A stretch of DNA of 64,000 nt from G965276675 sp965276675 (GTDB lineage Bacteria > Acidobacteriota > Terriglobia > Terriglobales > Acidobacteriaceae): positions 2,356,001 through 2,420,000 of the forward strand of contig OZ255624.1 of assembly GCA_965276675.1 (NCBI GenBank), read 5' to 3'. The first letter of the stretch is position 1, and every line of letters starts with the position of its first letter. Shown here one piece after another: positions 30,587 to 38,899 of the stretch. A program made the position numbers and the translations under genes. The notes under the pieces were generated by a model. The model ran no database searches, had not been told where the DNA came from, and was given only the letters and a program-made list of their open reading frames with translations.

Positions 30587-33500
30587 ATGCCGCGTAGAAA
30601 CGACATCGCGAAGATACTGGTGATCGGCTCTGGGCCGATTGTGATTGGGCAGTCGGCGGAGTTTGACTATTCGGGCACGCAGGCGATCAAAGCTCTGAAG
30701 GCGGATGGTTATGAGGTGGTGCTGGTGAACTCGAACCCTGCCACGATCATGACCGATCCGGAGCTGGCCGATCGCACCTACGTTGAACCGCTCACGCGCG
30801 ACTACGTGGAAGAGATTATCCGCGTCGAGGCGGCCATGATGTCAGCAAACGCGGCTGGCGTCTTCGCACTGCTGCCGACGGTGGGTGGACAGACGGCGCT
30901 CAATCTGGCCGTCGATTTGGCCGACGCGGGCGTGCTTGAAAAGTATGGCGTCGAGCTGATCGGGGCAAAGCTCGAGGCGATTAAGAAGGCCGAAGACCGG
31001 CTGCTCTTCAAAGACGCGATGACGAAGATCGGGCTCGATATGCCGCGCTCGTCGCTGGTCAACAACATCCGCGATGGCCTGGAGTTCTCGACCAAGATCG
31101 GCTTTCCGGTGGTGATCCGGCCTTCGTTCACACTGGGCGGCTCGGGTGGCGGCATTGCGTACAACCGCGAAGAGTTGATGGAGATTCTATCGCGCGGTCT
31201 CGATCTGTCGCCAGTGGGCGAGTGCCTGATCGAAGAGTCCGTGTTGGGCTGGAAGGAGTATGAGCTCGAGGTGATGCGCGATTTGGCGGACAACGTCATC
31301 ATCATTTGCTCGATCGAGAATATGGACCCGATGGGCGTGCACACCGGCGACTCCATCACCGTGGCGCCCGCGCAGACACTTACGGATCGCGAGTACCAAA
31401 CGATGCGCGATGCGGCGATCCGCGTGATGCGCGAGATCGGTGTCGAGACCGGCGGGTCGAACGTGCAGTTCGCCGTGCAACCGCAGACCGGGCGCATGAC
31501 GGTGATCGAAATGAACCCGCGCGTCTCGCGCTCGTCGGCGCTGGCGTCCAAGGCGACGGGATTTCCGATTGCGAAGATCGCGGCCAAACTCGCGGTCGGC
31601 TACACGCTGGACGAGATCCCCAATGACATCACGCGCAAGACACCGGCGTGCTTCGAGCCGACCATCGACTACGTTGTGGTGAAGATTCCCAAGTGGCAGT
31701 TTGAGAAGTTTCCCGGCGCGGATGAAAATCTCGGACCGCAGATGAAGTCGGTCGGCGAGGTGATGGCAATGGGCCGCACCTTCAAAGAAGCGCTGATGAA
31801 GGCGCTGCGATCGCTCGAGACCGGCAAGCGCGTGGGCGCTGAGGTGATCGAGCCGCGACGGCTGACACAAAAGCTGGTCACGCCGCAGCCCGAGCGCCTG
31901 GACTACATCCGCTATGCTTTCCGGCAGGGAATGTCGGTGCGCGATGTGGCGCGGGCGACAACCATGGATCCGTGGTTTCTGTTTCAGATCAAAGAGATCA
32001 CGGACACGATCGGAAAGCTGGCGGAGTACACGCCGGAGACGATGCCCGCGGACTTGCTGCGGCGCGCGAAGCGCATGGGTGTCTCGGACGCGCGTATTGC
32101 CGAGGTGTGGAACCTGAACGGGCCCGCTGGCGTGCAGACCGTTCGGGAGCTGCGCCAGAAGCAGGAGCTGCATCCGGTCTTTAAGCTGGTCGATACGTGT
32201 GCTGCCGAGTTCGAAAGCGAGACGCCGTACCTTTACTCGACCTACGACGAAGAGGACGAGTCGCCGGCCACGGCGAAGCGCAAGGTGATTATCCTGGGCA
32301 GCGGGCCGAACCGGATCGGGCAGGGCATCGAGTTTGATTACTGCTGTTGTCATGCAGCCTTCGCGTTGAAGGAAGACGACTATGAGACGGTGATGGTGAA
32401 CTGCAACCCGGAGACAGTCTCGACGGATTACGACACCAGCGACCGGCTCTACTTCGAACCGCTCACGTTGGAGGACGTGCTGGCCGTCTATGAGCATGAA
32501 ACCGCGGGCGGCGCGGAGGTCGGCATGATTGTGCAGTTTGGCGGACAGACGCCGCTAAACCTGGCGCTTGCGCTCAAAGCGGCGGGCGTGACCATCCTTG
32601 GTACATCGCCAGAGTCCATCGATTTGGCCGAGGACCGTAAACAGTTCGGCAAGCTACTGGAGCAGTTACAGATACCGCAGCCGCCTGGAGCGATGGCGAC
32701 CAGCGTGGAGGAGGCGCTCGCCGGCGCTGAGCGGATTGGTTATCCGGTGCTGGTGCGGCCTTCCTATGTGCTGGGCGGCCGCGCCATGGTGATCGCATAC
32801 GACGCCGAGGCCATCCATCGCTACATGAAGCAGGCAGTCGAGTACTCGCAAGAGCGGCCAGTGCTGATCGATCACTTCCTGGAAGCAGCGATTGAAGTCG
32901 ACGTCGACGCGCTCTGCGATGGCGAGGATGTCGTGATCGCCGGGATCATGCAGCATATCGAGGAGGCGGGCATCCACTCGGGCGACTCCTCCTGCGTGCT
33001 GCCGGCTGTCGATCTTTCGGCGAAGACGCTCGATACCCTGCGCAGCTACACGCGCACGCTGGCGCTGGCCCTCGACGTGAAAGGATTAGTAAACCTGCAG
33101 TTTGCCATCCAGCGCGGGCAGATGGATGAGGACCAAGTCTTCGTCATTGAGGTAAACCCGCGTGCCTCGCGTACCGTGCCCTATGTGTCTAAGGCGACGG
33201 GTGTACCGCTGGCAAAGATGGCGGCTCGGCTGATGACCGGCCGCAAGCTGCGCGAACTATTGCCGGAGCAGGTGGCGAGCGGCACGGATCTCGAAACGGG
33301 GACGCACTACTTCGTGAAATCGCCGGTCTTCCCTTGGAACAAGTTCCCGGGTGTGGATACGGTGCTCGGGCCGGAGATGCGTTCAACAGGCGAGGTCATG
33401 GGTGTGGCAGACAACTTCGGCGAGGCATTCGCCAAAGCGCAGCTCTCTGCCGGCCAGGTGCTTCCGCAGGAGGGGACGGTTTTCTTCAGCGTGAACGACC

Positions 33501-33904
33501 GCGATAAGACTGCTCTGGTGGCGCTGGCCCGGATGTATGTGGAGCTGGGCTTTCATCTGGTTGCCACGCAAGGAACAGCGGATGTGCTGGAGCGTGCAGG
33601 CTTCCCGTGTGAGCGTGTGTACAAGGTGAAGGAAGGGCGTCCGAACGTTGTTGACCTGATCAAGGGCGACCGCATTCAGCTGATCATCAACACGCCGCAA
33701 GGGCAGGACACCTTCTTTGACGAGAAGGCGATCCGGCGCGCGGCGGTATCGCAGCGCATCCCGACCATCACGACGATTGCTGCAGCCAGAGCGGCGGCCG
33801 AGGGGATTGCCGCACTGCAGCGCCACATGACACGCGTACAGCCGCTGCAGGCGATCCATGCCGAGGCGGGCAGAACCAGGCGAGAGGAAATGAGGAGCAG
33901 GTAG
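30587..33904 (+). CDS. carB: Carbamoyl-phosphate synthase large subunit
   Basis: A 1105-residue enzyme with two ATP-grasp halves. The first (about 1-400) begins ILVIGSGPIVIGQSAEFDYS and contains PVVIRPSFTLGGSGGGIAYN. The second (about 555-940) has VIILGSGPNRIGQGIEFDYC and PVLVRPSYVLGGRAMVIAYD. An oligomerisation domain lies between. A C-terminal MGS-like allosteric domain follows (about 950-1080; LVATQGTADVLERAGFPCER). It combines ammonia, bicarbonate and two ATP. The short ribosome binding site AGGAG lies seven bases before the ATG. Its upstream neighbour is the RelE-type toxin rather than carA, a rare arrangement. Confidence 0.97.
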   Translation: MPRRNDIAKILVIGSGPIVIGQSAEFDYSGTQAIKALKADGYEVVLVNSNPATIMTDPELADRTYVEPLTRDYVEEIIRVEAAMMSANAAGVFALLPTVGGQTALNLAVDLADAGVLEKYGVELIGAKLEAIKKAEDRLLFKDAMTKIGLDMPRSSLVNNIRDGLEFSTKIGFPVVIRPSFTLGGSGGGIAYNREELMEILSRGLDLSPVGECLIEESVLGWKEYELEVMRDLADNVIIICSIENMDPMGVHTGDSITVAPAQTLTDREYQTMRDAAIRVMREIGVETGGSNVQFAVQPQTGRMTVIEMNPRVSRSSALASKATGFPIAKIAAKLAVGYTLDEIPNDITRKTPACFEPTIDYVVVKIPKWQFEKFPGADENLGPQMKSVGEVMAMGRTFKEALMKALRSLETGKRVGAEVIEPRRLTQKLVTPQPERLDYIRYAFRQGMSVRDVARATTMDPWFLFQIKEITDTIGKLAEYTPETMPADLLRRAKRMGVSDARIAEVWNLNGPAGVQTVRELRQKQELHPVFKLVDTCAAEFESETPYLYSTYDEEDESPATAKRKVIILGSGPNRIGQGIEFDYCCCHAAFALKEDDYETVMVNCNPETVSTDYDTSDRLYFEPLTLEDVLAVYEHETAGGAEVGMIVQFGGQTPLNLALALKAAGVTILGTSPESIDLAEDRKQFGKLLEQLQIPQPPGAMATSVEEALAGAERIGYPVLVRPSYVLGGRAMVIAYDAEAIHRYMKQAVEYSQERPVLIDHFLEAAIEVDVDALCDGEDVVIAGIMQHIEEAGIHSGDSSCVLPAVDLSAKTLDTLRSYTRTLALALDVKGLVNLQFAIQRGQMDEDQVFVIEVNPRASRTVPYVSKATGVPLAKMAARLMTGRKLRELLPEQVASGTDLETGTHYFVKSPVFPWNKFPGVDTVLGPEMRSTGEVMGVADNFGEAFAKAQLSAGQVLPQEGTVFFSVNDRDKTALVALARMYVELGFHLVATQGTADVLERAGFPCERVYKVKEGRPNVVDLIKGDRIQLIINTPQGQDTFFDEKAIRRAAVSQRIPTITTIAAARAAAEGIAALQRHMTRVQPLQAIHAEAGRTRREEMRSR

Positions 33905-33984
33905 CAAATCAATCAGCAGCGTAGTTGCAGATAGAAGCAACGAGAATCCTCCCGTGCTCCCTCTTACTCTGTTGAGGTGAGGAG

Positions 33985-34419
33985 ATGCCGCAGGGAAAGA
34001 TAGTGGAGCCGTTGCTCCAGCACGATACGCAAAAAGAACAGAATGCTTTTGTTACCGAGAGCGCGCGGACTGAGCCCGGTGAACATGGGGGCGCACGTCC
34101 GCCCGTGGACAGCAGCGACACGGACACCAACGACACCCTCCCGACCGAGATGGAAGTGGGGACGAGTGAGGCTAATTACGACGGTCGCCAGAGTGGCACG
34201 AGCCGCGCGGAGCATGCGATGGCCGGGGACACAGGTGGGACCAGGAGCACGGAGCAGGCTCCGCAGGCGGCGTTTGAGGGTGATCTGGCCACGCGCACTC
34301 CCGGTGGTGAGAAGCAGGGCATCTCCAATGCTTCCAGCGACGAAGATGCGGCGGGGCAGCGTAAGGTGGTGGGCCAGCGTCCGGATGCGCGCGCCGGCGT
34401 GAACCCGTTCAAGCGATAG
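33985..34419 (+). CDS. Low-complexity hydrophilic protein of unknown function
   Basis: A 144-residue protein rich in Gly, Ser, Thr, Asp, Glu, Arg and Gln, almost lacking hydrophobic runs, so probably disordered. Segments are PQGKIVEPLLQHDTQKEQNA, EPGEHGGARPPVDSSDTDTN and PDARAGVNPFKR. The ribosome binding site GAGGTGAGGAG directly before the ATG argues that it is translated. I know no function for it. Low-complexity proteins of this kind sometimes act in desiccation or stress tolerance, but nothing here proves that. It lies 80 bases after carB and 120 before the aldolase. Confidence 0.6.
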   Translation: MPQGKIVEPLLQHDTQKEQNAFVTESARTEPGEHGGARPPVDSSDTDTNDTLPTEMEVGTSEANYDGRQSGTSRAEHAMAGDTGGTRSTEQAPQAAFEGDLATRTPGGEKQGISNASSDEDAAGQRKVVGQRPDARAGVNPFKR

Positions 34420-34535
34420 CTTCGATGTGTTGCGGAGGACGAAGGGCAGCCCAAGCGGCCCTCTTTTCTGTGCGATGGATGTATCGCCTGAGCGAGAGAG
34501 TGGTACGCTCCTGTCTACAGGCAATGAGCCGTAGA

Positions 34536-35612
34536 ATGAACTCCATGCTGCTGCAAGGACTCTTTCCCGCAATGACGACTCCCTTTGGACCAGATGGCCA
34601 GGCGAACTGGCACGATCTGGAACGCAATGTAGAGCGCTACTCGCGCACACCGGTAGCGGGTCTGGTTGTTCTTGGGTCCACAGGTGAAGCGGTGATGTTA
34701 AGCGATGAGGAGTCGAGGCACGCTCTGCATGTTGCCCAGGGAGCAGCGGCGCAGGATAAGGTGCTGATTGCGGGCGTGGGGCGGGAGAGCCTGATCGAGA
34801 CATTGCGCCTGATCGAAGAAGCGGCCAAGCAGCACTTCGATGTGGCGCTGGTGCGGACGCCGCACTTCTATCGTCCGCAAATGCGGCCAGCGGAGATGCT
34901 GAACTATTACCGGATGGTGGCGGACAGCTCGCCTTTGCCGGTGTTGCTCTACAGCGTGCCCGGGTGTACGGCGTATGACTTACCGGTGGAGGTTGTGGCC
35001 GAGCTCGCCAGCCATCCCAACATCATTGGCATAAAAGATTCGAGCGGCAAGGTGGAGCGAATTCGCGCCATCGTGGAGGGAACTGCTTCGTCACCTCGAC
35101 GCACCGTCACCGTCACGTCAATTTTTACTGCCGTGACGGATCGTATGCTGATGGCGCAGAGCGAGGCTGCCGCGCTCTCAACGACGCTGTTGCCGGTCGG
35201 CTTGCTGGGCACGGGCGAGTTTGTGGGCTCAGCAACGTCCATGGTGCCGCAGATCAAAACCCGCACACGCGAGGTTGGCTTTCAGGTTCTGTGCGGATCG
35301 GCGCAGGCGTTTCACGCCTCCCTCGATGCGGGAGCGAGCGGGGGCGTGCTGGCGATGGCGGCCTTTGCCCCGCAAGCATGCGCGGAGGTCTACATGGCGT
35401 GGAAAGACAAGGATGGCGCGCTCGCGGAAGAGAAACAGGCCCGCTTGATGACCGCGGCAGATACGGTCTGTGGGCGCTTCGGAGTCCCAGGCGTGAAGTA
35501 TGCCTGCGACGTGAATGGCTACTATGGTGGCCTGCCGCGATTGCCCTTGCTGCCGCTTACGGGTGAGGAGAAGCAGCAGGTGGAGATGCTTCTGCGAGAT
35601 GTGCGTCACTAG
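34536..35612 (+). CDS. DapA-superfamily aldolase, closest in pattern to 4-hydroxy-2-oxoglutarate aldolase (HOGA1)
   Basis: A 358-residue class I aldolase. FPAMTTPFGPDGQANWHDLE, VVLGSTGEAVMLSDEE, ALVRTPHFYRPQMRPAEMLN, VLLYSVPGCTAYDLPVEVVA and NIIGIKDSSGK (Schiff-base Lys) follow the family order. The end, RFGVPGVKYACDVNGYYGG, matches eukaryotic HOGA1 better than bacterial DapA. A stretch of about 60 extra residues (about 185-245; TVTVTSIFTAVTDRMLMAQS) separates the Schiff-base lysine region from FQVLCGSAQAF. Likely reactions are retro-aldol cleavage of 4-hydroxy-2-oxoglutarate or a related keto acid; lysine biosynthesis is less likely. The start could also be 34524 or 34545. Confidence 0.85.
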   Translation: MNSMLLQGLFPAMTTPFGPDGQANWHDLERNVERYSRTPVAGLVVLGSTGEAVMLSDEESRHALHVAQGAAAQDKVLIAGVGRESLIETLRLIEEAAKQHFDVALVRTPHFYRPQMRPAEMLNYYRMVADSSPLPVLLYSVPGCTAYDLPVEVVAELASHPNIIGIKDSSGKVERIRAIVEGTASSPRRTVTVTSIFTAVTDRMLMAQSEAAALSTTLLPVGLLGTGEFVGSATSMVPQIKTRTREVGFQVLCGSAQAFHASLDAGASGGVLAMAAFAPQACAEVYMAWKDKDGALAEEKQARLMTAADTVCGRFGVPGVKYACDVNGYYGGLPRLPLLPLTGEEKQQVEMLLRDVRH

Positions 35613-35706
35613 AGCGAATTTCCTGCTGCTATGCACCACTGATGTTGGTGATGTGCGGCTTTTCTTGACGGAAAAGCCGCGCGATCTTTCAGGAAATCCG
35701 CTCTAG
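35609..35706. repeat. Nested inverted-repeat element, copy B of the CTAGAGC family
   Basis: Outer arms CTAGAGCGAATTTCCTG (35609-35625) and CAGGAAATCCGCTCTAG (35690-35706) match with one mismatch. Inside lies a perfect 10-pair hairpin GCGGCTTTTC/GAAAAGCCGC (35655-35664, 35671-35680). The left arm includes the stop codon of the aldolase gene, so the element abuts or supplies that gene's end. It shares the CTAGAGC...TTTCCTG boundary with 3538-3650. In the rest of the gap (35707-35967) only a TATAAT-like box at 35844 stands out, with no good -35. Confidence 0.65.
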
Positions 35707-35967
35707 CCCGCTGATGCGCAACGATGATGGTGTTCGAAATCTTAGCCTTAGATCGAAGCAGTTCACCGGCTTGGTTACGCGGTTGAGGTTTGAACCGCGA
35801 CCGTTGAGCCTTCACTTGGGCAGGGCAAAGCAGGGCGCTGACTTATAATAAAAAATTGCTGGAACGGGTTTTGTGCCTGTGTGTGCGCTGCTCTTTGAAG
35901 GCAGCTGAGCGGAAAGCATCCGAGTGCGCACTCGGGTTATCTTTTCAAGTGGAAGGAACTCCGTTAC

Positions 35968-37821
35968 ATGGCGACAGGAGATATTGCTCTAAACGCTTCT
36001 CAGGCGTCAGCAGGGCAGGACGAGACCGCTCCGAAGCGGATCGTCAACGATTTCAGTATTCAGGTAGCCACGGTCAACGGCTCGGGGTCGCAATCCGCGA
36101 ATAATGTATTGCTCAAGAGCATCTTTGCCATGGGCATCCCGGTGAGCGGCAAGAATCTCTTCCCCTCCAACATTGCTGGTTTGCCAACGTGGTACACCAT
36201 TCGCGCCAGCAAACATGGCTATCTCGCGCGCAAGAAGGAGATCGATCTTCTGGTCGCGATGAATCCGGAGACGGCGAAAGACGACATCCTTTCGCTACCC
36301 GCCGGTGGCGTGGCGATCTATGAAGAGTCGCAGAACCTGAAGCAACATCGCGATGACGTGGTCTGCTATCCGGTGCCCTTTGATAAGCTCACGGCCGTAG
36401 CGTGTCCGGAGGCGCGGCTCCGTAAGCTCGTCAAAAACATGATCTATGTCGGCGTGGTGGCTAAGCTGATCGACATGGACCTCCAGGCAGTCGAGAGCTC
36501 GGTGCGGCGGCAGTTTGCTAAAAAGCAGAAGGCCGCCGAGATGAACTGGGCAGCAGTGAAGGCCGGCTATGACTATGCGGCATTGTCGTTGGTAAAGCAG
36601 GATGGGCTGGTACTCGAGCGCATGCATGCGACGGACGGCAAGATCATCATCGACGGCAACTCGGCCGCGGCGCTGGGTGCACTCTTCGCAGGCGTAACGG
36701 TAGTGACCTGGTATCCCATTACGCCGTCGTCTTCGGTAATCGAAAACCTCATTGACTATCTCAAGAAATACCGCATCGCTGACGATGGCAAGGCGACCTT
36801 TGCGGTGGTGCAGGCGGAAGACGAACTTGCCGCCGTGGGTATGGTGCTGGGTGCAGGATGGGCAGGAGCGCGGTCGATGACCGCCACATCAGGTCCGGGC
36901 ATCTCGCTGATGGCGGAGTTCACCGGACTAGGTTACTTCGCGGAGTTGCCGGGCGTGATCTTCGACGTGCAGCGGGTCGGGCCTTCGACGGGCATGCCCA
37001 CGCGCACAGCGCAGGGAGACCTGCTCTCGGTCGCCTTCCTCTCTCACGGCGATACCAAGCACGTGATACTGCTACCAGGGTCGGTCAAGGAGTGCTACGA
37101 GTTCGCCATGGCGGCGTTCGATCTAACGGAGCAGCTGCAGACCCCGGTCTTCGTGCTCTCCGATCTCGATCTCGGCATGAACAGCTGGCTAGCGGAGCCG
37201 TTCGCGTATCCGGAGAGACCCCTCAATCGTGGAAAGGTGTTGGACGCTGCCGATCTTACACGGCTGGGCAGTTTTGCCAGGTACAAAGACGTGGACGGTG
37301 ATGCGATCCCGTACCGCACTCTGCCGGGAACAGAGCACCCCGCGGCCTCGTATTTCACGCGTGGCAGCGGCCACAACGAGCGGGCGCTCTACTCCGAACG
37401 TCCGGACGACTACCAGTATCAGATGGAGCGATTGGCGCGGAAGTTCGAAACCGCGCGCACGCTGGTACCTGCACCGATCACGATCGCGAACGGCACGTCG
37501 AAGGTAGGGCTGATCGCGTACGGCACCTCAGACTTTGCCGTGACCGAAAGCCGCGATCAGCTGCGCAAGGAGTACGGCATCGAGATGGACTACCTGCGGG
37601 TGCGCGCTTATCCCTTCTCCAAAGAGGTTCATGAATTTGTCGCAACACACGACCGCGTGTATGTGATCGAGCAGAATCGCGATGCGCAGATGATGAGCCT
37701 GCTGAAGCTTGACCTGCCAGCAGTGGAGATCGTCCGGCTGCGTAGCGTGCGGCACTACAACGGCTTGCCCATGGATGCGCGCAGCGTGACCGATGAGCTG
37801 GTGATGCAGGAGGGATTGTAA
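35968..37821 (+). CDS. korA: 2-oxoacid:acceptor oxidoreductase, fused gamma/alpha subunit (KorA)
   Basis: A 617-residue subunit of a 2-oxoglutarate (or related 2-oxoacid) ferredoxin oxidoreductase. The N-terminal gamma domain (about 30-215) has VATVNGSGSQSANNVLLKSI and PVSGKNLFPSNIAGLPTWYT. The alpha (pyrimidine) domain follows (about 225-600) with DGNSAAALGALFAGVTVVTW, YPITPSSSVIENL and TSGPGISLMAEFTGLGYFAE. It would convert a 2-oxoacid plus CoA to acyl-CoA and CO2, reducing ferredoxin, and in aerobic soil bacteria runs with or instead of the 2-oxoglutarate dehydrogenase. Its stop overlaps the korB start by one base (TAATG). Confidence 0.92.
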   Translation: MATGDIALNASQASAGQDETAPKRIVNDFSIQVATVNGSGSQSANNVLLKSIFAMGIPVSGKNLFPSNIAGLPTWYTIRASKHGYLARKKEIDLLVAMNPETAKDDILSLPAGGVAIYEESQNLKQHRDDVVCYPVPFDKLTAVACPEARLRKLVKNMIYVGVVAKLIDMDLQAVESSVRRQFAKKQKAAEMNWAAVKAGYDYAALSLVKQDGLVLERMHATDGKIIIDGNSAAALGALFAGVTVVTWYPITPSSSVIENLIDYLKKYRIADDGKATFAVVQAEDELAAVGMVLGAGWAGARSMTATSGPGISLMAEFTGLGYFAELPGVIFDVQRVGPSTGMPTRTAQGDLLSVAFLSHGDTKHVILLPGSVKECYEFAMAAFDLTEQLQTPVFVLSDLDLGMNSWLAEPFAYPERPLNRGKVLDAADLTRLGSFARYKDVDGDAIPYRTLPGTEHPAASYFTRGSGHNERALYSERPDDYQYQMERLARKFETARTLVPAPITIANGTSKVGLIAYGTSDFAVTESRDQLRKEYGIEMDYLRVRAYPFSKEVHEFVATHDRVYVIEQNRDAQMMSLLKLDLPAVEIVRLRSVRHYNGLPMDARSVTDELVMQEGL

Positions 37822-38879
37822 TGGCAACAACGACCGTGACGAATACTCCCGCACCCAAGGCGCCGAAGACCAACCGGCTGGGACTGCAAGTGCTGGACTA
37901 CCGCGGGGGCAAGACGACCCTCTGCGCAGGCTGCGGGCACAACGCTATCTCGGAGCGGATTGTCGATGCCATGTACGAGATGGGCATCCAGCCCGAGCGG
38001 GTGATGAAGCTCTCCGGTATTGGCTGCTCGTCGAAGAGCCCTGCTTACTTTATGAGCCGCGCGCACAGCTTCAACAGCGTGCACGGGCGCATGCCTTCCG
38101 TCGCGACCGGCGCCCTGTTGGCTAACCGCACCATGATGGGGCTGGGCGTAAGCGGCGACGGGGACACTGCGTCGATCGGCATGGGGCAGTTCGTGCACCT
38201 GCTGCGCCGCAATCTGCCGATGATCTACATCATCGAAGACAACGGCGTTTATGGGCTCACCAAAGGGCAGTTCTCGGCGACGGCCGATGTGGGTTCAACC
38301 TTGAAAACGGGCGTGATCAACGACCTGCCCGCAATCGATACCTGCACGCTGGCTGTGCAACTTGGCGCAACCTTTGTGGGCCGGTCGTTCTCTGGCGACA
38401 AGCGGCAGCTGCTGGCGATGATCAAAGCAGCCACCGCACACAAGGGAACCGTGATGCTCGATGTGATCTCGCCGTGTGTCACCTTCAACGATCACGAAGG
38501 CTCAACGAAGAGCTACAAGTACATGCAGGAACACGAGGAGCCTATCTCCGAAGTGGGCTTTGTACCGCACTTCGAGGATATCGCCGTCGACTACGACCCG
38601 GGCTCAACCTACGATGTCGAGATGCATGACGGGTCGCACCTGCGCCTACGCAAGCTGCACGAAGACTACAACCCGACGGACCGCATTGCAGCAGTGAAGG
38701 CACTTATGGAGGCTCACCAACGGGGCGAGGTGCTCACCGGCGTCTTCTACGTCGATACGCAGAAACCAAGCTTTACCGACCTGCTGAACCTCGTACCAGA
38801 ACCATTGGCAACGCTGCCGCAGGAGCGGACGCGGCCGCCCAAGGCCGTGCTGGATGCGGTAATGGAGAGACATCGCTAG
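37821..38879 (+). CDS. korB: 2-oxoacid:acceptor oxidoreductase, beta (TPP-binding) subunit (KorB)
   Basis: A 352-residue partner of KorA that binds thiamine diphosphate and a [4Fe-4S] cluster. CAGCGHNAISERIVDAMYEM supplies cluster cysteines, then GIGCSSKSPAYFMSR. The TPP motif is GVSGDGDTASIGMGQFVHLL through EDNGVYGLTKGQFS (G-D-G-D ... N). A third cysteine is in VISPCVTFNDHEG. It lacks the extra ferredoxin-like domain of some relatives. The start ATG overlaps the last base of korA. It converges with a TonB-receptor gene, the stops being 20 bases apart, with no visible terminator. Confidence 0.93.
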   Translation: MATTTVTNTPAPKAPKTNRLGLQVLDYRGGKTTLCAGCGHNAISERIVDAMYEMGIQPERVMKLSGIGCSSKSPAYFMSRAHSFNSVHGRMPSVATGALLANRTMMGLGVSGDGDTASIGMGQFVHLLRRNLPMIYIIEDNGVYGLTKGQFSATADVGSTLKTGVINDLPAIDTCTLAVQLGATFVGRSFSGDKRQLLAMIKAATAHKGTVMLDVISPCVTFNDHEGSTKSYKYMQEHEEPISEVGFVPHFEDIAVDYDPGSTYDVEMHDGSHLRLRKLHEDYNPTDRIAAVKALMEAHQRGEVLTGVFYVDTQKPSFTDLLNLVPEPLATLPQERTRPPKAVLDAVMERHR

Positions 38880-38899
38880 ACCAGACGCTTGGCCGCGAA

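Noticed and set aside
31187..32497. A 436-codon open frame on the minus strand.
   Set aside because: It is antisense to the first half of carB, is Arg/His/Leu-rich and has no ribosome binding site or recognisable domain.
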